Shown here: positions 8,860-21,300 of the stretch, one piece after another
Position numbering within the stretch: position 1 is the first letter of the stretch
Layout: each line of letters opens with the position of its first letter
NCBI GenBank assembly: GCA_018697195.1
Contig: CM031869.1
Location: 14,998,572 to 15,062,571 of the forward strand
Source of the DNA: Certhia americana
Lineage: Eukaryota > Chordata > Aves > Passeriformes > Certhiidae
Length of the DNA stretch: 64,000 bases
Direction of reading: 5' to 3'
The notes under the pieces: model-generated
The model's database searches: none
What the model was told of the DNA's origin: nothing
Seen by the model: only the letters and a program-made list of their open reading frames with translations
Translations under genes and position numbers: made by a program

Positions 8860-11800
8860 TATACTGCATTACTTGAGACTTTAAAAGTCTCCCTACCACT
8901 TGGACGTGAGGAAGAGCAGTGTAAGCAGCAGAAGGTCAGATGCTGAGATGACATGTCCAGGCCATCAGCATTTGCATGCCTGGCAAATTTAATTGGCTGC
9001 TATTATGCAAAATACTATCACTTAATAAAAATCACCCTTGGAGATTTCCTGCTGGAGCAAAGTGGTGCCAATCATTTAAAATTTGAGAAAGCAGACTGTT
9101 TTCACATGTCAGTTAGCCAATATGACTGCAATTTTTCTGCATTCTTATTTAATTTCTTTCATGTTTCAAGTTTTTCTTTATCAAGGTTGCTCTGACCTTT
9201 CCTAGTTTTAGATCCACTATAATAAATTGCCACTTGGGAGTTGAAGCCTACCTACACTGTTAACACCTTTATTCAATAAAAAGAGAAAATGCCCTTCTGG
9301 TGGTGTCCTTGTGCCATCACTGTTTCTCTCAAGTCAGGCACATGCTGAGGCCTGAGCTGTAACTCCTGCCCTCAGAATGTTCCAACCTTTGCAGAATCTC
9401 AACCTGCTGGGTGGGCTGCAATATGTCCTGCAACTCTGCAGTGACAACATTTGTCATAGAGGTCTGCCCATGTTAAAACAGAAATGTCTTCAGTCACTGT
9501 GCTTATGCCTTGGATTCAGCAGACACGCCACAAATTGCCCAGAAATACAGCTCCTCTAGAATATATGGTCCAAAAACTCAGAGGAACTGTTTTCTTTAGT
9601 GCTGAAATGGAAAATGTTCCATTATGAACTTAGAGACCAAAAATGGCAGGGAAAAAATAGAAAATAAAGTAAGAAGAATGACATTGCTAAGTGACAGCAG
9701 AGAGTAATAAGCAGCTCCTTTGTCACTCAGCACTTTGCTGGACTCTCTTAGTGCCCGATCCCAAATAACAACAGGAACTCCATATAGGTGTGCATAAAAA
9801 CAAGCTTGTGCCCCAACACTTCCCAAATGCTGTCAACCCAATACTGCTTTTGGCTTCTGCATGCTGAGGAAGTGCTGCCAAAATTCCAGGTCATAGACAA
9901 AGGTTTGTTCTTCTGTGGCTTCCCTGAACACCATGGAATTGGTTCCCCTGCAGCCACGGAGCTGGCTTGGCACATCAGCTCAGCTGGTGGAGCTGCTCTT
10001 CAAGGAGGAGTGGAAAGACAATTGCATGCATTGTAATCCTATTTCTCCCCCAAACAGAACTACTTTGGAATGAAACAAATCTTCATCTGTATTTTTGTGT
10101 TTTTCAGAGAGAACTGGTTCTGGTAACCAGCCATGTCAATGCATTCCTGGAGCTCCTGCACATCAGTGAAGCAGCTGCAGGGAAACTTAGCAATTATTCT
10201 TGTACAAGCAGCAGTACTGCTCTGTCAAAGGTAATGCTCCCCTTCCAGCATTTTACCAGTATGATCAGGGTAAGGGGTTTGGATGGAAGAGCATCTGGGT
10301 TGTAGGGATTTTTTTTTCCAATTAGTTAGCTTGTTTGGTTTTAAGTATGCTATTAAAGGAGCCACTAATGTTGGACCTGTAATTAAAATATATTTAAAAT
10401 ATTGCTGATATTGATAAACCTATAGTGTGATTAATAAACTATTCATATTTATTAATATTAAACTATGAATTTATTTACTAAACTGCTCAAAAAGAGATTC
10501 TGGGCTCCAAGAACTCTGAATAGTTTTCCCTGTTAAGATTCTTGATTATTTCATTCTTTGAGTGTGTTTTGTGTTGAGATATAGATGTCTTCACATACCA
10601 CCATATTTCATGACTCTGCAATTATTTGTTTCTGGTTTAAATGTTAACCCTTACAGGCTGCTCCTATTTCCCCACAGACACATCCAGCCCTGAAGTGCCA
10701 GAGTAGGTACCTACCTGCTTTCCTTCTGTATCACAGCAAAACTTCAAATATTAGAAACTTTCACTGGCAGGCAGTGTCTTGACTAATGATTAATAAATTC
10801 CTACGTAAGTCTGAGGTATATTGCTGTTGAATCCCTGGGGCAGCTTCACTGGCATTGATCCCAATAGAAACACCTTCCCTGGGCTCTTACTGCACAGTTT
10901 CCCCAATCTGTGTCCTGGCTCTGCAGCCCTGGAGTCTGTGACTCCTCAGCCCGGGCTCCAGTGCCAGGGAGAAGAGAGATTTGGGGTTCACAGCAAAGAT
11001 CTGGGCACACAGAGATCCCTTGTACCCCTGCCAGGGCTGTTCCACCTCATTATGGGATCAGCTGCAAGCCTGGAGCTTAGGTTCTGTTTAGCTGAGGTCC
11101 TTTATGCTCCAGCAGTCCCGTTGGAGCCCCATCTGCAATTCAAGACATTTAAACCACAAGGTTTAAAGATTTGGGGTTAACTGCAACATTCTGAATGCCT
11201 GAGCTGCCAGATGATAAACTAATGAGAGCTTAAATGTTACAACTGCTTCAAAGATGACACCAAGAGGTGTGGTACAAGTATCCCCTGGATAGGAAAATCA
11301 CATTTCAGGCCTCACAGTATTTACTTCTCCCATAAACAGCAGTGGGGACTTTGCCAGATTACTCTGGATTACAATGCACTAACTTCCTTTCATGAGGGGA
11401 TACTTTATGAAACTCTTCACTGTTTAGGAGTGTCAATAGTTGCTTTGTTGCTTCATGTGAAAGCATTCCCAGGGGAAGAAAATAACGAACATCTTCCCAG
11501 TTGCTTTGCCAATTCCTAACACTTCCAGTTTGTAGCACTTTGCAGCAACCCTTACAACTCTTTCTTAAGGATTTTAGGAAGAGCTGCCCTGGACCTGTGT
11601 GATTTTTTTGCCTAAGTCCCACACCTCTGGATCTGTGAGCTATGAACCAAAAGCCTGCTGTACACTTGGAACCTGTAGCTTTGCCTGCTTGAAGTGCTGA
11701 CAGCTGCAAGACTGTATTGCTGTAGCCCTGAAGGTATTGCTGTTCAATACACCTCAGCTGGTGCTTGCCATGGGCTAAAAACCTGCAGAGCTGTCATGCC

Positions 11801-14800
11801 TGGACAGAAAGACATTTTAGTTTTTCTTATTTATGCTGCAAGTTAGTTCTAAAGGGTAAGGACTGTGATCTACTAAAACAACCCTTCCTAAGTGTACTTG
11901 CCCACTATCCTGCCTGCTGATATTTTGTGCAAATTCATTTTCAGAATACCTCTCTAAAAGGAATTTTTACACATCTTGTGTTAGCTAAATTGCAATTGCA
12001 AGTTGTGCTTTACCTCAGCAGGGTTTTGATTCTTTTTAAATACTAGAGGTGTTCTGCTAACATCTTTGCACAAAGTGGTTTTACCCTTGTGCAGCATATG
12101 ATATCCTTTGCTCTTTAACAAGGAAGGTGCCAAGTTCAGGCAACTCTAAAAGCAGCCATTCCAGTCTTCTAAAAAGTGCTTTCACTATGTGACAGCCAGC
12201 AGTGTTCTTCATGTTAGTCATGCTTTGATTTTGTAACTGCCCTGAACTGCTCCAACTCCTCTCATTCAATCCTTTGCAGCTGCAGATCTGTCCTGCTGCC
12301 TTCTCACTACCAGTGATGAGTTCCACTAATTAGTTCCCCTTGCTTCTGTTCCTCTGGCAGATTCCAGAAGGTAAGTAAGGTAGGCAGGCAGTAGCATGTG
12401 TTAGCATCAAACTCTGCACGAGGAGCTGTCAGAAGCTCTGCTGTAACTCCATGACACATCAGGAGAGGAGCTTTCCCAAGTGTTTGAAATCGTATGTAGG
12501 TGACCTATGACAGCTGGATCCGTAACACACCGTGTCCCTGCAGAGCCCCCAGCTGCAGGAGCAACCTGTCCATAGTGTAATGTTCATACTTTCATGGCAA
12601 CAGACACAGAGAAACTAATTGTGCATTGCACAGTTCCTGAATGATGGAAGCTTCCAGGCACCACATGGAATATTGACCTGTGTCATCAGGGAAACTTTTT
12701 TACACATTCTGCATAGAGGGATCTTCAGGGCCTCAGAACTTCCCTGGAGTCACGATGTCCCACAATGCAGTGGAGGTTATTTGGACTGCAGGATGATGAC
12801 AGACACAAAGCTGCTCAGTTATCCTTTCTGTTGCCTTTGCAGAGCTATAAATTTGTGTGGAGAAGTCTCAGTAGCTCAGCACAGCAGGGTAATAATACAG
12901 CTCAGTAGCTATTTGATGCTGTTGTTTGTACAGTGTGTTCTGACATGAGCAGTTATTGTTTGCTAGTTCATGACAAGAGTTTTGTGTATGCAAACTTGCA
13001 TGCAAATCAGGCATAATTTATTATGCTTCTCTCCAATGAGAGTGGAAGGAGAAAAACCACAGTTTAACTTCAGCAATACATTTTCCTATGAATAGGGCAG
13101 CTATTAAATGATTTATGAAAGGAATGTTAAGAATGCAAGAAGTTCAAAGAAGGTGGAGGGATATCTTTTTCCCTTGTCAGCTGGGAACCTGGTGATTTAA
13201 TGCTGATAAAGCCATCATCTAAAGCCATCAGCCATCTTGACTTCAACTGTTGTGCCCATATGATGTACCTGCACATTACTGCATCACAAGCAGGGAGACC
13301 TCTAATTAGTCTTACTGCTATTTAAAAAACCCAAACCAATCCAACACAACTCTTGCAGAGAAGAAGAAATGATGAGGGAGTTGAAATTTCTTCACTCTTG
13401 TCTTGTTGCTTTGGAGGGGTTCTTCCCTACCCTGGGCCTGCCACAGCTGTGAACAGCCCTGTTTAGCTCAGGTGTGAGGAATCCTCCTGGACCTGCTCCT
13501 TAATTTTGCCAGACTGCAGATGCTCATTTGGCATGCTCATACTTCTTTAACCCCATGAACTTGCATGATGATTTCCCCTTCTGCAGTGAAATAGGTAACA
13601 TTTACACAGAGGTGAGAATTTCATACTTTTTTATATGCTATTATGTATTTTAATAGGAAATATCTTAATGAAAAATTCTCCCCAGATGACTTAACATTAA
13701 TATTAATAAGCTGGCCTTATCACACATCTTTTTTAATTTAAATCGAGTAGGCATACTTTAATGAGTGGTACAGGTACCAAAAAGTGAATATTATTTCTCA
13801 TTTAATTTTATTGGATTCATTCCTACACAATCCATCAGGCAGACAATGCAAACATGCGTGCTAAAGGAGACACATGTCTCCTCATGTGGACTAAATACCA
13901 CTTAGAATGATGGTGAACAAACATGCATCCTGCATGCCAAGGCAAGTATTGAAAACTAGTGGTTCCTGGGATGCTAGGTGATCCTTACTAATTCCTATTG
14001 AATATTTCATCTCATTCTCTTTCCATAACAGGAAATTCTAGACTAAAATTTATCTGACACTTTTCTTGCCACCTATAGAAAAGTTGCTGGCTTGTTACAG
14101 GGTCAGTCTTGTGTGTTGTAAAATCACAGGTTCTCAGAAGTTGCACACTTAGGTCATTGCTGTTCCCTTGGCACTGAAAGCCACCACAGCAGGCACCACA
14201 CAGAAAGAGCTGTGCTTTGCGCTGACACTGTTTTATCATTTGTGCCACCTAACATCCTTAGTAATCAGGTAATGGTCACTTCTTATTTGGTCTAAGCATT
14301 AAATTTCATTGGTCCCAGATTTATTCTGAGGAAAAAAGCAAAGCTTACAGAAGTTGAACATTTTTCCACGAGCACAAAATCATCTCCTGTTCTATTTGGA
14401 AGTGGTAAATTTGAACTAACTCTGGCTTGTTATGGAGCAAGATTGTTTTCACATTTGGATTTATCTAACCTTGTCTCCATGTACATTAAGCAGACACATG
14501 CCAAAAATTGTGATATGCTCTACAAAATATGTGCATGCAGAGCAGACATTGTTTTCCTGTTATGTGTATCCTTCAAGATATTTAAACCATTTTGACAGAA
14601 AATAGATGTAGCCAAAGAATATATAATTGCCTGCCCTCAAGCAAGGAAAAGACAATGTAAGTCACCTGCAGGTTTGCTTGCAATAAACTATTTCTGGTTT
14701 TCATACAGTGTGCTGTTTAAAGCAAATATTGTAAATTCAACTGATTTTTTGATGTTAGCATTAAATCAAATATTGTAACTTTATGCAATTTTTGGAGACA

Positions 14801-16092
14801 GAATTTATGCAAATAAATATGCAAAGAGGCCAGGTCTTTTATCCTCTGGCAATTTAGTAAGGCAGCCCTCGAAGGCTGAAAATCCTTAGACCACTGCCAA
14901 TCAGGGCTTTGTTTTTTTTTCCTCTATTGAAGTATTTAACATTCCTAGCCCCATACAGAAGGGGAAAAATAAGGTCATAGCTGTGGAAAAATCTGTTGAT
15001 CATAATTGATAATACGAAAATGAAGCTGCCAAGCAGACTGTAGATAGCACAGGTCAGGTCTACTTACACAAAGTTAGAAATGCAGTGATACAAACATGAA
15101 AATTCTGGAACATGAATGAAACAGAAGCCACCAGTTGTGGTCAGATTAATCCTTTAATACTGCTGGTATTTCTTTGCTGCCATGTGGGACAGGTGATGGC
15201 TGGAGTCTGCTGTTATCTCAAATACAGGGGCAGTAACACCAACAAACATGACAGAGAAAGGGCTGACCTAAACCCTGCAGTGTGGACAGCAAACAAAAAC
15301 CCTGCAACTTGAGAATTTTTCAAGTTTAGGGAGTTTTCACAGAAGTGACAACAGAAGTAATAACTACCCCCTGCAAATTTTCAACTTTAGTGTCACAGTG
15401 GTTTCTGCACAACTTTGAGAGTTCCTGGGGTGGTTGGGGTACCATTGTTCATATCTATGTGATCCAACAGTGAAGCTGTCTGCTTTATTACATATTTTTA
15501 CTATATAGTTATTGATATTCATCTGCTAACTAGTTGGAGTTTGCTGATTATATTTGTAAAGAAAATTTTCACCTGAAAATTATTCAAAAAGTTTTATGTT
15601 AGATTTCAATGGACAGTTGTATGGACAAAACACATAGGTCTGTGTACTACATGCAAATAATTCTGGAGATATGTACATGCTGGATTTTAATAATATCAGG
15701 CAAATAAAGTGTTACTCTTTAAATACTTCTGAAATGCTGTGAAAATTAAATTTTAAGCCCCACTCTATTGCCTCCAAATTGTGCTTGTTGAACTCAATGT
15801 TTTCCCAGTAAGAAAGAAACAACCCAAAACAAAAAGCAAGGGTGGTGTGTATTTTACCCTGAATCCACTGACTGCTTCACATATTCCTATAATAAGCTGG
15901 AGGGTTTAATGGCAGGAGCAGTACTTTGCGCAGCCAGCATGAAACTGAACAGACAGGGACTGGGAAATAACTCTGGAACTACGTAAACTAAAATTGCCAC
16001 CAAGGTTTCTGTCACAAAGCTTCATCCATGGTCTCACATTATTTCAGACTAATTCTGTATTTGGGTGACTGCTCCATGGGACACTTCCATCG
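8860..16092. other. Intergenic region downstream of FOXI1
   Basis: No exon, RNA gene or clear repeat was recognised. The DNA is AT-rich with isolated AATAAA hexamers (for example about 9274-9279) that have no associated reading frame. A stretch near 14690-14850 carries two copies of CAAATATTGTAA and octamer-like ATGCAAAT/ATGCAAAG motifs. It could be a conserved non-coding element, but I have no alignment to show that. Confidence 0.55.
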
Positions 16093-16545
16093 TGATGCCT
16101 TAGGTTTTAGCTATTACATTTTTTAGACTCTGTGCTGTTTTGGTGAGTAGTTTTAGGTTTCATATTCAGTGCTACTGAGGTCTCTTCACAGAGCAGATAG
16201 ACAAAACAATTCCTTCTCTGGTTTGATACCAAGGACAACTTCCAGGCCCAAGAATTAAACCAACGGTGAAATGAGAACATAAACCAAGGAGGATGGAGCT
16301 TCATAACCTGCAGCTCTGGTTGGACAATTGATTCTAATATGCTGATGGACCAGAACTTATAAAAATGTAAGACCTCGTGATCGGGTGTCCATTTGGTGAC
16401 CATTTTGGGTTCATATCAGGTGTTGGCTGGCTGGACTCTTGCGTAGCCCAAGAGTACCCAGTGAGGCCTTTTAATAAATCCCTGCTTTATCCTTTTGCCC
16501 TGTCTAGTCTCTGTTCCAGGTCAGCCTCCAAAAGTTTTAAGAACA
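16093..16545 (+). mobile_element. Solo LTR of an endogenous retrovirus (ERVL-like)
   Basis: The arrangement is that of an LTR read on the + strand. A U3-like segment is followed by a TATA box (TATAAAA, 16358-16364). About 110 bases later comes AATAAA (16473-16478) in the context CCTTTTAATAAATCCCTGC. A T/C/G-rich U5 then follows (CTGTCTAGTCTCTGTTCCAGG, trimmed here at 20 bases or so). This 'AATAAATCCCTGCTTTAT...CTGTCTAG' arrangement is typical of avian ERVL LTRs as I recall them. The ends given, TG at 16093 and ACA at 16545, are estimates. I could not find a matching 5-bp target duplication, and no internal gag or pol sequence is adjacent, so it is a solo, aged LTR. Any open frame across it is incidental. 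Confidence 0.7.
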
Positions 16546-18210
16546 GGTATGTCTTAGGAGGAGGGAGATGGGCTTTGTTGTATAAATTTCAACGGTCCTT
16601 CTTGCTCACTATTTTTTTCCACAGTACAGCTGACACTGATGCAGGGTTCACACCTGAAAGAAGAACAGTGAGCACTCAAGATTCACCCTGCCCCCTGGGT
16701 CTTTGTAAGCTTTAACCATGTACTGCAGATTCACACTCAGGCTGGAAGGGAGACACAGGCACTTTGGACTTGACAGTTATTTTATGAGAATGGGATAATT
16801 ACATTGATAGAACAGAGAAAATGAGCCGTGCACAAATTAACAATCAAAATTAAATGCAGTGTAATTAAATACAAACAAGGGAACAGCCCAGTTTTAAAGG
16901 TTGCTTATAAAAACTGCATCAGAGTTTGTGTAAAGGGCCAGAATTTACTGCTTTTGCCAATTGCTGGTTATTAACTCTCAGTGTAGCTAAAGCTACATTG
17001 CAAATTTAAAGTGAAGTGAATCTATCTGCTTGTACCCCACACAGGGAAATAATGACCTCCACTGCTGTTGGTTGGAGATTCTGCAGGGTTCCAGAGCCTG
17101 GGGAGCTGTAGTATTTCAGTAATTGTATTTGTTGTAGGTTAAACTGGGGTGGAGAATGTCTGCTCCTGCTGCAATCATTCAAATGGCACTCAGCTGTGTC
17201 TCCAGATGGAACCCACTGTCAGAACTACAGCACTTAACTGAAATCACCCCCTGATCAATAGCATGATTCCTTTACTTCCACCCTTGAAAACAAAAGAATA
17301 TCCTCCTCCTTTAAATTACTCTTTAAAAGGAAAATGCACCTGAAAACCAGCTTTTCATCACAGAGTTCTTGAACTGCTTTTTCCAAATTTGCTCACACTT
17401 ACAGCATAGGAGTAATTTGTCTGGTACTGCAAAGTGACTTCCTGAAAAATCTGCCAGAAGTTCCAGGTTTTTAGATGCTTTTTCCAGTTATTTAATTTTG
17501 AAACAGTGAAAAAGCCACTATTCACTTTTGAAATCTATCATCAGTCTGTATTTGCCTGCCAGGAGAGAGTGGGAAAAGATACCATGAGACTGTAATAGCC
17601 ATTGCCTGTGCTCTCACAATGCCCTGACCATAACAGAGGAGAGGATTTATGCATCCTATGTGTCTTGCCCAAGCTTAAAAGCTTATGGATTCAGTCTGGA
17701 ACAATGAGCAAACAAAGGCCAGTAACTCAGGGGAAGATTGAATCCATTTTCCACAAACAGTGAAAAAACAAAGGGGGGCTTTAATAAAGCCCAACCATCA
17801 GGTCTTTTGCCTATGCACACAAGGTTTTCCTTAGTATCTTACTAAATTATTTGTTTGCTTGTTTTCTAGGGGAACCAGCCTGGCTGGAACTGAAGGGGAC
17901 TGAAGCAAGAGGTGTTCTGAACTTGGCAGCACAGCTCAATTAAGGTAAAGAAGTCCATTTGTCTGGTAAAGCTGCAGTGGGGACAATTAATCCCTCACAG
18001 CAATTACAGTTACTGGCTCTACAAAGTTGGTGCTCTGTCTGCTTTATGCTTACATTTGAACACTGCTAATATGTGACAGATAATTCTGTATGCATTAAAA
18101 GCAGACAGATGTTTTCCTTTGTGTCCAACGTATCTTTTGCTTCCAAAGAAAGGAAAATGCCTTATAAAACTGTGTTCATTATGCTTCCCTGCAAATCGTG
18201 CATGTATTTG
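16546..18210. other. Intergenic, no gene seen
   Basis: AT-rich DNA between the LTR and a MIR-like fragment. Nothing beyond short non-conserved open frames. Confidence 0.55.
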
Positions 18211-18304
18211 CATTTTGTTCATTTGGAAACTGAGGTTTGGAATGAATGGACATGTCTGAGGTGAGGCAGTAAGTTAGTGTTACAAATCAGAGTGTTTGAG
18301 ATCA
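18211..18304 (-). mobile_element. MIR-like ancient SINE fragment
   Basis: Read on the + strand, CATTTTG...GGAAACTGAGG...GAGGTGAGGCAGTAAGT... follows the reverse complement of the MIR core (CATTTTACAGATGAGGAAACTGAGG... then ...CACAGCTAGTAAGTGG), with many substitutions. The tRNA-derived end is not clear. Similarity was judged by eye from memory of the MIR consensus. Confidence 0.35.
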
Positions 18305-21300
18305 CTTAAAGAAAATCACTGGCAAGGGTCAGCAAAAGTCAGATTTGTCCCTTTCAAGAGACAAGTTTTTTCCCTTTAAAATCCCTTCCCCTTTATCCTG
18401 AATAGCAATGTTACCATGACAGCTGACAGTCACAGAGAGGACAAGGACACAGCATACCTGGGTTATTGTGAGCTTGGTGAAAAATTGTAACTCAGTGCAG
18501 TTCCCTATCCTGCAATCAAAGGCACTGGTGGAAACACCAGCATGCCTCCTTGCCCTGCACTCCATACCCTGTTCCTGTGATTATATCTTACAGCTTGTAA
18601 TTATCTCCTTGGTGCAGCCCCCTAAGAAACAATAAGCCCTCCTAACCTTTCTGCAGAAAGGAGATAACACACATTCCCTCTGAACAGACCTAGTTAAGCT
18701 GAACTGTGATGGCTCTTGAAAGAATTATAATAGCAGAATTTGGTTACAAAAATATGTGTGTATATATATATCTTTTATCCTCATTATCCAGATTTTTGGA
18801 CTCAGCAGGAGCTGTCTTCTCTTTAATTTTCTTAATCTGTCATTATTTGGGCAGAAAACACTCTCAGAATGGACCAAAATTTTAAGAGCCCTGATCATTC
18901 TGCAGTTTCTTCTGATTAGTGTTGGTAAACAGGTGCACCCTACACCTGCCATGGTATAAAAGGTGAGCTTTACAAGAAATATAGTTCTTAATTCAGCATG
19001 CATCACCTAGTAGTTGTAAGGTAAACCTAGAAGAGCTATATGGAATAGCTAAGCCCTGTTAGGACATTACTCACATGCTCACATGTTCATGATGCACATT
19101 TATAAGAGGTTTTCCAGTGCTGAGTTGGTGGTACAAATGTAAATGCATTTCCTGTTGTCTGAGGCATTTAGTTTGTGACTGCATTAATTCTGTTACCTTG
19201 CTGTTTGTAACACTTCTGTAAGAGATGATCATGTGAGTACCAGTAAGTGATGACACTGTAAATACAAATAAAATAACTCTGTCTACCACTTCAGACACAG
19301 ACAGCACATGAAACCTAAGTATCCAAGTCTAAAAAGATAGGATCATGCAGATTAATGGTCTTAGAATGCTGAAAATTACAGTGAAGCATGCAGAACTACA
19401 CAGTAGGCTTTATTTTCATTTTGAAAACCTCTTTCTAAATCTGTAAAGTTGTGTTCTGAAATAGTTTGTCTGTTTAGATTATTTTCATCAGTTTAATATT
19501 GACTGAAACACTGAAAACCATTCTGAAGTTAGTTTTTGCTGTGTTCAGTTTAACTCTGTTTCCTTTTCTTTTCAGAAGGTATATTTGAATTAAAATTATT
19601 TTGGGGATTTAAAATACTACTCAAAATAGTGTGCAAAGAGGCACCTGGTATCCCAATCCCATATATCCTGGGAATGGAAAGGAAAATGTATGGAATGGGA
19701 TTTCATGGTGTCCAAAGATATGAACAGAAGAGCAAACTCTTGCACACCTATCACATATCTTAGATATTCTGTATCAAGTGTGATGTGACAATACTGAAAT
19801 TACCTCATAAAATCCTGAGCAGCTGGAGACAATGTGAAACAGGAGCAGTAGAATGCAGCAGTAGCTGTTCTCGGTGGTGGTAAATTCTGACTCTAGGAGA
19901 AATAATGGGAAGAAATACGAGTTAATAGTCATTTAGATAGAGAGATTTTCTGGAAAAAGACATGACCCAGTAATGTAAAGAATAGAGAAAAACAGAAATA
20001 GTTGTTTTCATAAAACCATCAGAAAAATTTCATGTTCGTTATTCAGTAGGGATATATATAATAAGGAATTAAGTAGAAAATTATGGGAATAGATGTGTTC
20101 TTTCAATCATTTTCATTTGCATCTTGATGAAAAATAGCCTGGTTTTTCTTTTAATTGCTTATATTATGTTAAACAGTACCCACAAGTAATGCCAGTGCTG
20201 TTGAAAAGCAACCCATAAAGTTTTACTCTAATGTTACGCATGGGTAAATGATTGGTAAATCAGTTAAAAAATTGGCAAAAGTGAGATCAGGATCCAACTC
20301 AAACCACAATTTGGGGGAAAAAAATTATAGATCTATGTTTATAATATTTAGCAATAAAATTTACAGCCCTGTTATCTGCCAGCTATGCAAAAACAAACAC
20401 TTGTGCAGGAGGAGTGTGCCATGTGTTTATACATAAACAAATGGCCTAATCCTGCCCTAGGGCACTGCAGGGCTCAGGGAGACAGCGTGGGCTGAGGGAA
20501 AGCAGCCAAGCCAGGAGAGGGGTGATTTGTCTCAAGCACCTAAAGGGAATGCAAGGTGAAGTTCCAGGCTCAGCTCGAGTTCACATCTGTGAGCAGACTG
20601 CTGGCTGGGCACATATCAGAGCTCAGGAAAGCAGAATCTGGGCTTGCCCAGCCCCAGGAGCTCTGTTCCAGGAGAGCTCCATGGCATTGCACAGCCCTGC
20701 AACAGTGCAGGCACTCCTGTGAGCACCTTCCTCTGCTGTCACCGCTGTGGCAGGGACTCCTTTGTGCCACATTCCAGCAGCAACTGGACCTCACCTGTCA
20801 GGCATGCTACTCTGATCCAGGGAATGCTGTCTCTGGGATCTCCCAAAAAACAGAAAAAGGAATAGGTCATATGAGGTTCTGTGTTACCGATACTCCTCTG
20901 GGAAGTCGTTTCATGTCATTTGTTAAATGTGGAACATAATTTATACTCTGCGTACTATCCTCAAACTGCATTTTTCAACATAACAGATAATTCTTCCAGT
21001 TTCCATTTCTGGACATATCTAGTGAATCTGATAATGAAATATTAATTAAATATTTACTTCTTGTCAAGCTGCTTTTTTTTTTTCTCCTTTGGTATGGAGA
21101 AAACCAAGTCCAATGAATGTTACTGTTCTGTGAAAACTCAACAGAGTTTCAGCACTCTGAGTTACCTTTACTAGGGAGGAGGCTGAGAGGAATTTTGAGA
21201 TTTGGGGTTGGACAGGTGACGGGTTTGCTATACAAGAAGCTGTAAGGGGACAGGGCAACAGTAGAGAACTAGGAAGTTGCAATCCTTCCTGCAGAGCAAA

